A stretch of 64,000 nucleotides of DNA from Antedon bifida (Eukaryota; Echinodermata; Crinoidea; Comatulida; Antedonidae). Below, piece by piece: positions 11,125 to 21,891 of this stretch; positions within the stretch are counted from its first letter, which is position 1; the number at the start of each line of letters is the position of its first letter. The stretch covers positions 24,923,409 to 24,987,408 of the forward strand of contig OY727093.1 of NCBI GenBank assembly GCA_963402885.1. Direction: 5' to 3'. Under the pieces are notes generated by a model, which did not search any database, was not told the DNA's origin, and was given only the letters and a program-made list of their open reading frames with translations. The translations under genes were made by a program, and so were the position numbers.

Positions 11125-13044
11125 TTAACATTTAACGGACGCGTCTGTAAAGTTGGTCCACACTTTAAATATTCCAACTGGTGATTTATACGGACCATGG
11201 ACAACCATGCTATTTAAAAGATCACATTTATCTGAATCACCACCCCAGTTTTTAAAACCATCATGATGCATTGGGATCACGCCTTCTTCTTCTGCTAAAA
11301 TTCCTTGAAACGCGTCATCAATTGGTATAAGGGGTGTTTGTAACGCTTTTAAATACATTCCGTGGATGACGTCACTGGATAAGATGTAACCACCACCAGA
11401 ACAATATGGCGGAAAATATTTCCCACTATACTCCTTGTGAGATACGTAATATTTTGAATATTCTCTTCGTACAATTGGACTGCGGCGTAAGACGGAACCC
11501 ATGTAGAACTTTTCTAACGCTCTACCTTTCGCTCTAAGGTTTAGTATATAACTGATAATGTTTTCAAAATTAACAAATATATCATCATCCCCTTTAAACA
11601 TATACTCAGCGTTTTGGCAATTTTCTGATACCCATTTTAGTCCTAGAGCGACTTTGAGTGTCAAATTGTGAAAACTTTCAATAAAGTCTGCCTGTATTAT
11701 ATCTCCATATCTAATTTGTTCGTTTTTGACAATTGATTTGTATTGTTCATCTTCATTTTTTTTTAGTTGGCGTCCCATTACAAACAGAAATCGGATAGCC
11801 ATTCCGATAACGTTATGAGATTTTGCCCACGTTTTTCTGATTATGTCACGTTTACCGACATGCATTGGGAGTGTACTAATAAGCACAACCATAAATATAT
11901 CATCTGGTTTTCCTTGGTCGTTTTTACAAAGATCAGGACTATTAACAAGAAGGTAAAATCCTCTATCAAACAAATCAGCATTCAAAACACTATTCGTCTG
12001 CATTATTAAATCCACTTCAGAATGTTTACACTTTTTAAAAAATTCGGGATTGGAAACATTCGCCCACAATTTAGCTGTTAAAAGTGATGTATCAAAACCA
12101 CGAGCTGTAACAATGTTACGAAATAAGCAAGTATCATGGTTTAAATTTCTAAGCGTGAATCTTTTATCGTTAATAACTGTTACTCCAGTCTTTTCTGCTA
12201 ATATTGAAATGAACACATCTGCAATTGGGATAAAAGTTGAATTGAACGCTTCTTTCAAAATAATATTTGCACCATTTGTTGAAAGTATTATTCCAGAATC
12301 AAGTGTACAAAATGGCGGGAAATATTTGCGCCCGAACTGCTTACGAGATATATAATATTTTGAATTTGGTTCTCGAATTGGCACGCGATTTGTTATTATA
12401 TTTCCCGATACAAACGTGGATTCTTTCTCTTTTTTTTTTACAAATATTGCAAAGAGAACATCATAATTTACAAAGTTTTGATCATTCACCATAAAAATAA
12501 ATTTGGCTTTAGGACAAAATGTTTGTGCCCATTTCAATGCCATAAACACTTTTAAACTTGATGTTCTGAAGTTATCTTCAAACCTCCCTTGGAGCAAATC
12601 TCCATGCTTTTCATTCTCCGTTGAAAGAGATTCATCATATTGGAAGTTCGCATCCCTTCCTAAAATAAATAAAGTAACTATTCGTTTAAGTTTTCCGTGT
12701 TTTCCCCAAGATCTTCGAATTGCATTTCTCAAGTCAACATTTTTAGGACTTGAGTTAATAAATGTTATACCAAGAACTGATTTAATTCCGTGGCAAATGC
12801 TAACACCTTGATCAAGTTTCCGTGTCAGCATAACATCTTTAAGAACTTTTATGTTTAGCAACAAGTTTGGCTCAACATTATTTTCACTTTTACTCAAAAT
12901 CGTTTCCTCTATTTCAATCGGAGAATTTCTACTCAGTCTTGGTTCTTCGTTTTCTTCCAAGTAAAACACGAAAAGTAAAAATTGTAAAACAGTAAAAGAT
13001 ACAATTGCTCCAACACCCTTTTTAATTGCATTTCGTAATATCAT
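11125..13044 (-). CDS. Tandem two-domain GT31 beta-1,3-galactosyltransferase-like protein
   Basis: The 639-residue product is a predicted Golgi type II membrane protein: short basic cytosolic start, signal anchor at about residues 12-29, stem, then two GT31 domains (about 82-330 and 365-635). GT31 enzymes add galactose or GlcNAc in beta-1,3 linkage from UDP-sugars and need a DxD motif for the metal. Domain 2 has IRKTWA (402-407), GDDD (485-488), YCSGGGYILS (547-556) and PIDDAF (574-579), so it looks competent. Domain 1 keeps the fold landmarks (AIRRSWG 108-114, YFPPFC 241-246) but has VNDQN (186-190) in place of DDD, LDSG for SGGG and PIADVF for the acidic motif, so it is probably not catalytic. 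Typical family members have one domain of about 300-400 residues. The whole CDS is one exon; a minus-strand acceptor (TTTTCTTTTCAG) ends at 13069, implying an upstream 5'UTR exon. Donor and acceptor sugars cannot be read from sequence. Confidence 0.9.
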   Translation of the reverse strand: MILRNAIKKGVGAIVSFTVLQFLLFVFYLEENEEPRLSRNSPIEIEETILSKSENNVEPNLLLNIKVLKDVMLTRKLDQGVSICHGIKSVLGITFINSSPKNVDLRNAIRRSWGKHGKLKRIVTLFILGRDANFQYDESLSTENEKHGDLLQGRFEDNFRTSSLKVFMALKWAQTFCPKAKFIFMVNDQNFVNYDVLFAIFVKKKEKESTFVSGNIITNRVPIREPNSKYYISRKQFGRKYFPPFCTLDSGIILSTNGANIILKEAFNSTFIPIADVFISILAEKTGVTVINDKRFTLRNLNHDTCLFRNIVTARGFDTSLLTAKLWANVSNPEFFKKCKHSEVDLIMQTNSVLNADLFDRGFYLLVNSPDLCKNDQGKPDDIFMVVLISTLPMHVGKRDIIRKTWAKSHNVIGMAIRFLFVMGRQLKKNEDEQYKSIVKNEQIRYGDIIQADFIESFHNLTLKVALGLKWVSENCQNAEYMFKGDDDIFVNFENIISYILNLRAKGRALEKFYMGSVLRRSPIVRREYSKYYVSHKEYSGKYFPPYCSGGGYILSSDVIHGMYLKALQTPLIPIDDAFQGILAEEEGVIPMHHDGFKNWGGDSDKCDLLNSMVVHGPYKSPVGIFKVWTNFTDASVKC

Positions 13045-13244
13045 TCTGTGTTAGTTGTGCCAAGAAGTCTGAAAAGAAAATGAGATAGACAGTTGTGTTC
13101 ACCAACATTTCGACAAAAATGCTTCCTATAATGGTACTTTTCGACCAAAAAGTGTACGTTGTAATGTAAAATAACACATAATAGTTACCGGTAATAATTT
13201 AATTAAATTTTCATATTAGTGATTATTAAATTTAGGCCTACAGT

Positions 13245-13285
13245 GTTCCTCAGTTTCCAGTTAAGCTTGAGGAAAAATATGAATA
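13245..13285 (+). repeat. 3' tail fragment of the 5S-derived SINE
   Basis: The segment carries TCCTCAGTTTCCAGTTAAGC followed by TTGAGGA, the shared 3' tail of the 5S-derived SINEs at 24991, 25931 and 38089. Only the tail is present. Confidence 0.55.
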
Positions 13286-13540
13286 CGTTTACCTTTCTTT
13301 ACCTTTCTTTTAACTTTACTTATTATTGATGAGTCTTGGCAAACTTAGAAATACTTAACTTAAAACTAACCTTAACTGAATTTAATCCAATTGGGTCCTT
13401 TTCTGTAAGTAATGTCAGAATGCTTTCCTTTTATATTCCTTTCATATAATACAGCATGCTGCATAATCACCGACCTTCACAATCATACACAAAGTTCATT
13501 CATTCATATTGTGTGATTGTATTGTAGTTGTAATAGGGAC

Positions 13541-13722
13541 AAACACCTACTCGTTAAAATATGACATGCTTGTCCCAAGAAGCCATTACCTACCAGGCCT
13601 CATTGGTCAACAAAATACTTGTTTATATTTGATTATAGTCGAACACCTACTCGTTCAAATATGACTATTCTTTGTCTCCTAATGGCATAAACCCCTCCAC
13701 ATTTGGTCACAAAATGGATGAA
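13541..13722. repeat. Diverged 100-bp tandem duplication
   Basis: ACACCTACTCGTT followed by AAATATGAC occurs at 13542 and again 100 bp later at 13642. The text after each (TTGTCCCAAGAAGCCAT versus TTGTCTCCTAATGGCAT, then CATTGGTCAACAAAAT versus CATTTGGTCACAAAAT) is clearly related. It lies upstream of the GT31 gene and could hold duplicated promoter elements, which is inference. Confidence 0.5.
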
Positions 13723-13783
13723 ATAAAAGAGTTAGGCCTAATAGCTAAGGCTAGAATTAATATTTGTTTTCCTTTTTTTTTAG

Positions 13784-13884
13784 AGTTTGACAACGAAATA
13801 CCTGAATTAAAAGATGGAGAAAAACCAAAGGGTGTTTATAATGGAAATGGCATGGTGAACCCTGGCGCTGAGATTGAGTTTTAA
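13784..13884 (+). CDS. Candidate 3'-terminal coding exon, protein unknown
   Basis: A strong acceptor (pyrimidine tract ending in TTTTTTTTAG at 13783) is followed by an open frame of 33 codons to TAA at 13882-13884. It encodes a hydrophilic acidic tail with EIPELKDGEKPKGV and then YNGNGMVNPGAEIEF. The composition resembles the cytosolic C-terminus of a membrane protein rather than random AT-rich translation. The upstream exon would lie to the left on the plus strand, which would place the minus-strand GT31 gene inside its intron. I cannot name the protein and saw no partner exon. Confidence 0.4.
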
Positions 13885-14520
13885 TGAAACCATCAGGCGC
13901 TAGAGTATGTCATCTCTGTCTTGCTGCAGGTGCAGACCACCACCGTTGGGGGCGCGCATAAGCAGAGCGGGAGTTCTGCACTTACCGATTGAAAATTGTT
14001 AATGTGACCAGGGCCGTAGCCAGGATCTGTCAAGGGGGGGTTCGGACAATAAGTATTTGGGTCACTGCGCCGCGGGTGGGGTCTGAGGTGAATTTAGTGA
14101 CACCCCTTGATGGCCGGAAATGGTACTCTCGTACATAACATTCATGATAAATGGCACCTCTAATTGGCCGGAAAAACACTCTCATGCAGCATGCTACGAT
14201 TGAACAAAACGATCGTACTTTTTTCCTCCTCCTCACGATAACATTTGTTGCCGCCGTATGTTAGATGCGCGTGCTCTGTGTGCGGAACCACCGCCGATTG
14301 TTTGATCATTCGGTATTTTGTTTTGCGTTCAAGTTACAAGCCCTCCAAAAAAAGCACAATTTGGGTGAGAAGGCAAATTCAATGCTTATTAAAGCCAGGG
14401 GCGGACCCAGGGGTGTTTCCCTTGTGGCCCGGGCAACAGCCTTAATTTCATACTAAATGTTGTTTCTGCCACTAAATTAAAATTGAGTTCCATTTCATCG
14501 TATACAATATCCATCCGGAC

Positions 14521-16211
14521 CAGTGGTGGCGCCAGCGGGGGGCCAGGGGGGCTAGGGCCCCCCCCCCCGTCGGGGAAAGCTGGCCCCCCTGTCGGGGAGT
14601 ATTGGCCTTATTGTCGGGGAGAAAAATATGACCATTATTAAGTGTACTACTATATATTGTAAGTAACTGCGGCATTCTATTTTTGACGTACATACGATAC
14701 ACTGACAGCGAAGTAAACAGTATGTGGTACGCATTTGTCTGGCGGTGTCTCTTTGTACGAATCTTTCATGGCCCGGCCGGCTCACTGCGGTATACGCGTC
14801 GACATATCTGGGCTGTATCATATTACATCCAGGGACCAAAATGTGTATTTTCCAGATTCCAGGCGAAAATCGGAGATTCATTTGCAACTACGCATCGACG
14901 TACGTTCATACAGGGATAAAGGTACGAGTTATGTTCTCACGGTTGAGTTTACGAATTGTTTCAATTTACCAATAACCATTGGTGTACCGCGTGTATGTTC
15001 GCTGTCGATTAAAGGGGTTTGGGTGGGGGTTCGATTTGGAAAGAGGAAGCGGTTGGCCCGAACCATAAAACAGGGTCTGATCACGTTTCTTTTCGCGCAT
15101 AAATCTCGATCTAGGGGGTGAATAGGGTGGCTAGCCACCCACCTTAATTCTAAAGGGGAAAAAAGATGCACCAAACCCGCGACCGTCGCTAAACGCAGAT
15201 TCGACGCACTTGACTCTTTTAATTAAGAAGAGTAGGCTAGAGCTATAGTTGTGTAAATAGGCCTACTTAAGTGAAAGAGCTAAGAGTTTAATTACTATTT
15301 ATGAATTCAAGAGTTTAAAAAGAAAACGTGATTTAAAATCTTCGGAAAATACCCACAACCGAGTTATTTTCAAAACACATGCACTCCCACTACCAGCATC
15401 ACGTTGTCTTAGCTTGCTCCTCGTGTGAATGCTGACGTCATCACTCTCCAAAAATACACCATTTTCCGCCCTGGTCCGTGTGCAAGCGTTAGCGTGGACC
15501 TGTATATTTACACCCCCGTACAGAGTAGAGTGTAATATCGTGAACTTTTTTCTCGCGTATGAAGATTTTTTATATAATGGTATGCAGTATAAACAATAAA
15601 AAACGAGAAACATGATGTTCTTTTATTATTATTTCATAGACATAACATAAACATGAAATGTCTTGTTCTATGTACACGGCCGAAAAAACGTGTGTGGTGA
15701 TTTGGCATTTTATTGATTTGTGTTATAGACACGGCGATTACGGCAATCATTGTATACTAAATTACATTGAGTTATTCACCCGGCTATAGGGTATATATCT
15801 GAGGTTAACAGACCACCAAAGCACAGTCGTACACTAAACACATGCACTATCGAGGCATTTTCGGAGTGCCGCATTACCAAATGTTCATTTCGTTTGAAGT
15901 GTTTTTCGATCAAAGTTTATTATTAGTTCGTCGAAAAAGATCCGTATTAGAGTATTTAGGAAGGATTTATTTAAATTTACATTATGTAACATTGTTATTA
16001 AATGTAATGGAAACTAGTTGCTCTAGCCTATTAAACAGTGTGTAAGCATCTATTTTTTCAAAATTTTCTGAGGCTCAGGAGGGGGATACCCCCTCCCAAA
16101 CCCACCCCCTCTTTCGCGCGTACGGCCCCGCCCCCCTACCCGGTCGGGGAATTCGGCCCCCCCGTCGGGGAATTCGGCCCCCCCGTCGGGCAAATCCTGG
16201 CGCCACCACTG
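14521..16211. mobile_element. Non-autonomous hAT-type transposon with 8-bp target duplication
   Basis: Perfect 15-bp terminal inverted repeats (CAGTGGTGGCGCCAG at 14521-14535 and its complement at 16197-16211) are flanked by the direct repeat ATCCGGAC at 14513-14520 and 16212-16219. An 8-bp duplication with CAG-type ends is characteristic of the hAT superfamily. The related unoccupied sequence at 18716-18723 reads ATCCGGAC then CCGGAACTTGATAGG, the same as the right flank. Both ends carry short GTCGGGG-type tandem units. The 1.7-kb interior has no long ORF, so it needs a transposase in trans. Its interior (about 14655-15090) is related to 17885-18310. Confidence 0.85.
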
Positions 16212-17101
16212 ATCCGGACCCGGAACTTGATAGGCTTAGTCATAAAGTAGTTACAGAGTTGCAGGGCATTTTATTATTGTTGAATGTTTTGATATTTTTA
16301 TTGTTAAAACGACCTTCACAACCAACATATTTCTTCTCATTTTAAATGGAACGCTACAAAAATAATCCTCTGCTTCATCGGAGCATGAATACCTAATAAC
16401 CAGACAAGAACGTATCTTTGTTACGTTTTACTATCAATCCATTTTCATGTCACGCAATCCATTTTTCAAAAATATAGTAGTATAACAATAACATTTTGAT
16501 TGAATAGTGAGGGATTAGTTACAGTTTGAATAAACCATTGGCAATTTACTGAAAATCCAAAATTATTCAATTAAAGAAACGCTCAACACATGAGAAATAG
16601 ATGTCGGTCGATAAACTTCTGACGACGACTAAAACAACGACAATCAGCTAAATGTTAGTGATTTTATTTCATCTCTGGCTTGTTACATTTTTCATGACAC
16701 ATTACCGGACTTCCCCCTCCTCTCGCAATGAACGACAGTACAGATCTTCCCTATCTAGGCTCGTGTATGTAGCATACTACGTTATTCACAAATTACCCAC
16801 GCATAGCAGTGTTACTAGAGCCATCACATATTACCTCTAATGGATCAATCATTCATACATGAATTCAAAAATTCATCGACAAACGAAATATAGCCTATAT
16901 TCATTCCTTTTAAATATTAGGCATATTGCCAAGGCTAATAATCGATTTGTCCATAATTATTGCGTTTTGCCGGGGGTTTTCCATAATCTAAGGCCAATTT
17001 TTAGGCCAAATCATAATTGTGCGTATTCTGTATTTCCGATGCGTGTAGTACCATATTTATCTTCATTTCCGTACGTTCGTAAATATTAGGCCGAATTTCC
17101 G

Positions 17102-17871
17102 TAGTAATTTATAGACGTTCCGAAATTTGAACCGTGTTATACCGGTAGCAGAGCAAAGTTTGCTTCTTTCTGCAAAAGTCCTATCATTCTTTTCTATGTT
17201 TTATTTGGAGTGTGGTTTAAAACAACACTTTTGTAAAGTTTATAGTGGATAAATAAAAATGAATTTTTGGAAATGGTGGTTTTAACATCTGACTTTATTT
17301 AGCATTTTTAAATGAATTAAAATTCCAAATTATACAATTTAACCTTTTGCTCAATATATTTATAGCAACAGCTTCATATTTTTTGTATAACTTTTTAAAA
17401 TTATTAATTGATAATTAATTTACATTAATTGAGTACAGTTATTAGAATGTATTACCGTACCAAAAGTACCTTCATCGGGGACCTCCCCGTGACGTTCGCA
17501 TTGAACGAAAAAAAAATTATCATGAATTTTACGTGCGAGAGTACCATTTGCGGCCATCTAGGGGTGTCATTTAACAATTTTCTTGCTCAAATACTCAGTG
17601 TCTACAGCCCTGGAGTCTTTGGGCAACCCTCTTAAAATAGTCCTGCGACCGCCCCTGATAGCTCTATCTATATTTATTTACAGCAATTTGTTGAGGAAAC
17701 TAAATATATCAATGTAAATAGGTGGTATTGATACAGTTGAGTAGGCCTACGTATCGGCTGGTGGTCTAGAAAAAAATAATCGAATGCTATAGGTGTAAAC
17801 TACAGTACATGATACCATAGATATTATAGTGTAATATATTAAATTTACTATAATCCACTATACTTCATAGC
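17102..17871. repeat. Left arm of a 770-bp inverted duplication
   Basis: This segment is present in reverse orientation at 20289-21067, with long near-identical stretches such as CGTTCCGAAATTTGAACCGTG. It contains the element end GTCCTGCGACCGCCCC (about 17639-17655). An ORF at 17429-17635 is part of the repeat and shows no domain. Confidence 0.7.
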
Positions 17872-18631
17872 CACACATACATATTGTAGGTAACCGCAGC
17901 GTTCCATTTTTTGATGTACGTCGGAAGGCTATATATGCATGCTGACTGCCAGTGATCGAAACAATAGGTACGCGGTTGTCTAGCGGTGTCCTTTGTACGA
18001 TTCGTTCGTGCCCAAGCTCACGTCAATATCATGTTACATCCTGGGACCAAAAATTCGTATTATTTTTCGGCAACCAATTCATTTGTTTAACAATAAGGTA
18101 TGAGTTATTCACGAACGAGTTAACGAATTTTTCAATTTACAAATAACCTTTTGTATTGTGGGGCACGTATTTGGAGGATTTTCAGAGATGAGGGTGGTGA
18201 GGTATTGGGGATGTCGGGGATGGGGGTTCGCAGTCGGTTAAGGGGGGTTCGCTGTAAAGGGGGGGGGGGAGGGGGGTTCGCCCGAACCATAAAACCCCCC
18301 CTGACTACGTGCCTGTGACATTATTGTCTAAAATTGTTTTATGCGAAATTTGTAAATATATATATATTATTTTTCCTCCTGCCAGGGAGATTACTCAAAT
18401 ACATAGAATTGCAATAAGTAGATTTAAATAAGTATGCATGTTTGGGAATGTAGTACTTAGTATAGTGTATAAAAAAAAAACATAATACTTCTTATTCACG
18501 TGTGTCCTACCTATTGTAAATTATCCATGGCCAATTATACCCTCGCACACATCGCTGATATTAAGAGTTTAAAATAAATGTATAGAATAGAATTCTCATT
18601 TTTCCAGATTTTAAAATCAATCTTAAGCCAC

Positions 18632-19629
18632 CAGGGCCGTAGCCAGGATCTGTCAAGGGGGGGTTCAGACACTAAGTATTTGGGTCACTGCCCCGCACCA
18701 ACCCCCAAACACCCCATCCGGACCCGGAACTTGATAGGCTTAGTCATAAAGTAGTTACAGAGTTGCAGGGCATTTTATCATTGTTGAATGTTTTGATATT
18801 AGCATAATTGTTAAAACGACCTTCACAACCAAAATATTTCTTTGTAATAACATTTATTTTAAATGGAACGCTACAAAAATAATCCTCTGCTTCATCAGAG
18901 CATGAATACTCAATAACCAGACAAGAACGTATCTTTATTACGTTTTACTATCAATCCATTTTCATATCACGCAATCCATTTTTCAACAATATAGTGGTAT
19001 AATAATACCATTTTGAGGGATTAGTTACAGTTTGACTTTGAATAAACCATTGGTAATTTACTGAAAATCCAAAATGAACTTGTGTTATAATACAAACAAC
19101 ATTATTCAATCAAAGAAACGCTCTACTACACATGAGAAGTAGCCTACCCACGCATAGCAGTGTTACTAGAGCCATAACAGATTACCTCTAATGGATCAAT
19201 CATTCACACATGAATTCAAAAATTCATCGACAAACGAAATATAGCCTATATTCATTCCTTTTAAATATTAGTACGCGGTTGTCTAGCGGTGTCCTTTGTA
19301 CGATCGTTTGTGCCCAAGCTCGCGTCAATATCATGTTACATCCTGGGACCAAAAATTCGTATTATTTTTCAGGTGAAAATCGGCAACCAATTCATTTGTT
19401 TAACAATAAGGTATGAGTTATTCACGAACGAGTTTACGAATTTTCAATTTACAAATAACCTTTTGTATTGTGGGGCACGTATTTGTTGGAGGATTTTCAG
19501 AGATGAGGGTGGTGAGGTACTGGGGATGTCGGGGATGGGGGTTCGCAGTCGGTTAAGGGGGGGGGGGTGCGGTTCGCTGTAAAGGGGAGTTCGCCCGAAC
19601 CATAAAAACCCCCCCTGGCTACGGGCCTG
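18632..19629. mobile_element. 1-kb relative of the 14009-18315 transposon, unoccupied by hAT
   Basis: It begins CAGGGCCGTAGCCAGGATC and ends CCTGGCTACGGGCCTG. GCCAC stands immediately outside both ends (18627-18631 and 19630-19634). From 18724 it matches 16220 onward, and from 19271 it matches about 17967-18310, so it is a shorter version of the same family and shows the empty ATCCGGAC site. Non-coding. Confidence 0.65.
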
Positions 19630-19727
19630 GCCACGTTTACACTGACAAAACATTTGCTTGCAATTTTTTGTTGTTGTTGTAAAACACTGATTCCAATTCG
19701 TCAATGTGACCCCTGGTATATATCTTG

Positions 19728-19866
19728 TAAAGCCTGGTTTCCATAAAATCGCAGACAAAATCGGCAAAGTTAAACTTTGCAGATTTGACTGCGATGAATC
19801 GGGGAGCCTTCCCGATTGCGTCGGCGACATCTGCGCGTGTAGCGATTTTATGGAAACCATGCTTAA
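19728..19866. mobile_element. Short MITE with TAAAGCCTGG ends
   Basis: Left end AAAGCCTGGTTTCCATAAAA and right end TTTTATGGAAACCATGCTTA are inverted complements with one mismatch. The interior has GCGATGAATCGGGGAG-type palindromic motifs. A longer family member is at 22565-22864. Confidence 0.7.
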
Positions 19867-20223
19867 CAGAATGCGCACAATATTTGTTCAGTATTTGTTT
19901 TGTGTAAATTAATGTACTGTATATAGAATCATGATATTATGAATTTGTTAATAAAGTTGTTTTGCTTTCTTCTTAAATGTTTTGTATCCCCTATTTATGT
20001 GTTTGTCAAAGATCAGCTGATGATATACAATCTTTGGTTATGTTATAACCACGCCCACTGATAAAGCACGTGACGATAACTTTGAACCAATGAAGTTTAA
20101 GGAGATTACGCGAGACGTTTTCTGACCATATTTGGTATGAATTTGACAGTAAAAATATAGGGCGCGCAGAGCTGGAACCACGACGCGCACATTTTATGTT
20201 TCACACACACCACGTACCACATG

Positions 20224-21067
20224 CAGGCCCGTAGCCAGGGGGGTTTTTTATGGTTCGGGCGAACCCCCCTTTACAGCGAACCCTGTTCTATGAAGTATAA
20301 TGTATCATCATCATCATAGAGGATTATAGTGAATTTAATATATTACACTATAATATCTATGGTATCATGTACTGTAGTTTACATTAGGCCTATATCATTC
20401 GATTATTTTTTTCTAGACCACCAGCCGATACGTAGGCCTACTCAACTGTATCAATACCACCTATTTACATTGATATATTTAGTTTCCTCAACAAATTGCT
20501 GTAAATGAATATAGATAGAGCCATCAGGGGCAGTCGCAAGACTATTTTAAGAGGGTTGCCCAAAGACTCCAGGGCTGTAGACACTGAGTATTTGAGCAAG
20601 CAAATTGTTAAATGACACCCCTAGATGGCCGCAAATGGTACTCTCGCACATAAAATTCATGATAAATTTTTTATCATTCAATGCGAACGTCACATGGAAG
20701 TCCCCGATGAAGGTACTTTTGGTACGGTAATACATTCTAATAACTGTACTCAATTAATGTAAATTAATTATCAAATAATAATGAAGCAAAAAAAAATATG
20801 AAGCTGTTGCTATAAATATATTGAGCAAAAGGTTAAATTGTATAATTTAGAATTTTAATTCATTTAAAAATGCTAAATAAAGTCAGATGTTAAAACCACA
20901 ATTTCCAAAAATTCATTTTTATTTATCCACTATAAACTTTACGAAAGTGTTGTTTTAAACCACACTTCAAATAAAACAAAGAAAATAATGATAGGACATG
21001 AAAGAAGCAAACTTTGCTCTGCTACCGGTATAACACGGTTCAAATTTCGGAACGTCTATAAATTACT
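20224..21067. repeat. Inverted copy of the 17.1-18.3 kb transposon segment
   Basis: Reading the minus strand from 21067 down reproduces 17102-17871. At 20224-20288 the terminal GCAGGCCCGTAGCCAGG and GTTCGGGCGAACCCCCC blocks match the complement of 18250-18315, with the intervening roughly 370 bp deleted. Together with 17102-18315 it forms a large inverted repeat with a spacer of about 2.4 kb. Confidence 0.7.
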
Positions 21068-21251
21068 AGTTACTAGTAGTATTATTTAGTAGGCATCTAG
21101 GCTAGTTCGCCGTGGTGCAGCTATTAAATGATCCATCGCTGTACGTTAGTTATGGAGTCGCCGATTACCTCGCTCTGGGTATGCGCAATAGCGTGTCGGA
21201 TTCCCTAACGCTGGGCAGTTGAGTGCCGGTGCCGGAATCCTAACCACGGCG
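21063..21251. repeat. Partial third copy of the 7829-9689 element end
   Basis: This block matches 9485-9689, including GATCCATCGCTG, TCTGGG.ATGCGCAATAGC and the terminus CCGGAATCCTAACCACGGCG. The opposite end is missing, so it is truncated or solo. Confidence 0.6.
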
Positions 21252-21589
21252 TATAATTTATATTATCTAGGTGCCTACCAAAAAATTAAATGCAAATCCT
21301 GCTTTCATCAGAAGCCCTAGAGATGAGTAAAGTTGAGGCGCGTCATCAACTACTTTCAACCAATCAAGAAGCATTATTTTTATTGTAGAAAAGTTTATAC
21401 CCAGTAAATAAAATATAGGGCATTCAATTCAAGCTATCAAATCATCTAGGATCCTAGATAGGTAGAGTTTCGCCTTATGCCAAAATAAGGCATTATTAAT
21501 GTTTAAAAGTGTATATTTTAAGATTGTTAATAAATAATAGCTACAGCATTTTATTATAGAGGCCTATTCATTTTCCAAAATAACAAAGT

Positions 21590-21809
21590 AAAACGCTTAG
21601 TGCGCCACCATCGAGTGTATCCGCACGTGCGTCTGTTTGTTGTGTTTTGAATGTCTTCTACACCACCAATCATGTAGCACCTGTGAAACTGTTTTACCCT
21701 GTGACAGTTTATGTACTTGTGGGCCTAGACTTAGGAAGGCTTATTAATTTGTTGTACAGTTGTTCAACTGTACAGTATTTACTAACTGATTGTATAATAG
21801 TATATTAAC
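21590..21809 (+). promoter_or_regulatory. Probable dbr1 promoter and 5'UTR
   Basis: The 200 bp upstream of the dbr1 ATG contain a CpG-richer patch (GTGCGCCACCATCGAG and CCGCACGTGCGTCTG at about 21600-21640) that contrasts with AT-rich flanks. No TATA box is clear. Assignment rests on position. Confidence 0.35.
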
Positions 21810-21891
21810 ATGAAGGTTGCTGTAGAGGGTTGTGCCCACGGAGAGCTCGATAAAATATACGAAACCATTCAGTACATCGAGAAGAAAGAAG
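21810..21891 (+). CDS. dbr1 coding exon 1
   Basis: Encodes residues 1-27 and the first base of codon 28, with metal-site residues C8 and H10. The ATG is chosen because [19 protein letters not shown] aligns with the known N-terminus of the family. Donor is GTAGGC. Confidence 0.95.

Larger units (their letters stand above)
14009..18315. mobile_element. Composite DNA transposon with CAGGGCCGTAGCCAGG ends
   Basis: The left end CAGGGCCGTAGCCAGGATC (14009) and the right end CCCCCTGACTACGTGCCTG (ending 18315) are inverted matches, and GTGAC flanks both sides (14004-14008 and 18315-18319), consistent with a short target duplication. A smaller relative at 18632-19629 shares both ends. This copy is inflated by a hAT insertion (14521-16211) and by a segment (about 16920-17965) absent from the relative. 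No intact transposase is visible; ORFs are short. Confidence 0.55.

Noticed and set aside
19444-19878. Minus-strand ORF of 144 codons
   Set aside because: It spans the end of one transposon and a MITE; no domain and low-complexity composition.
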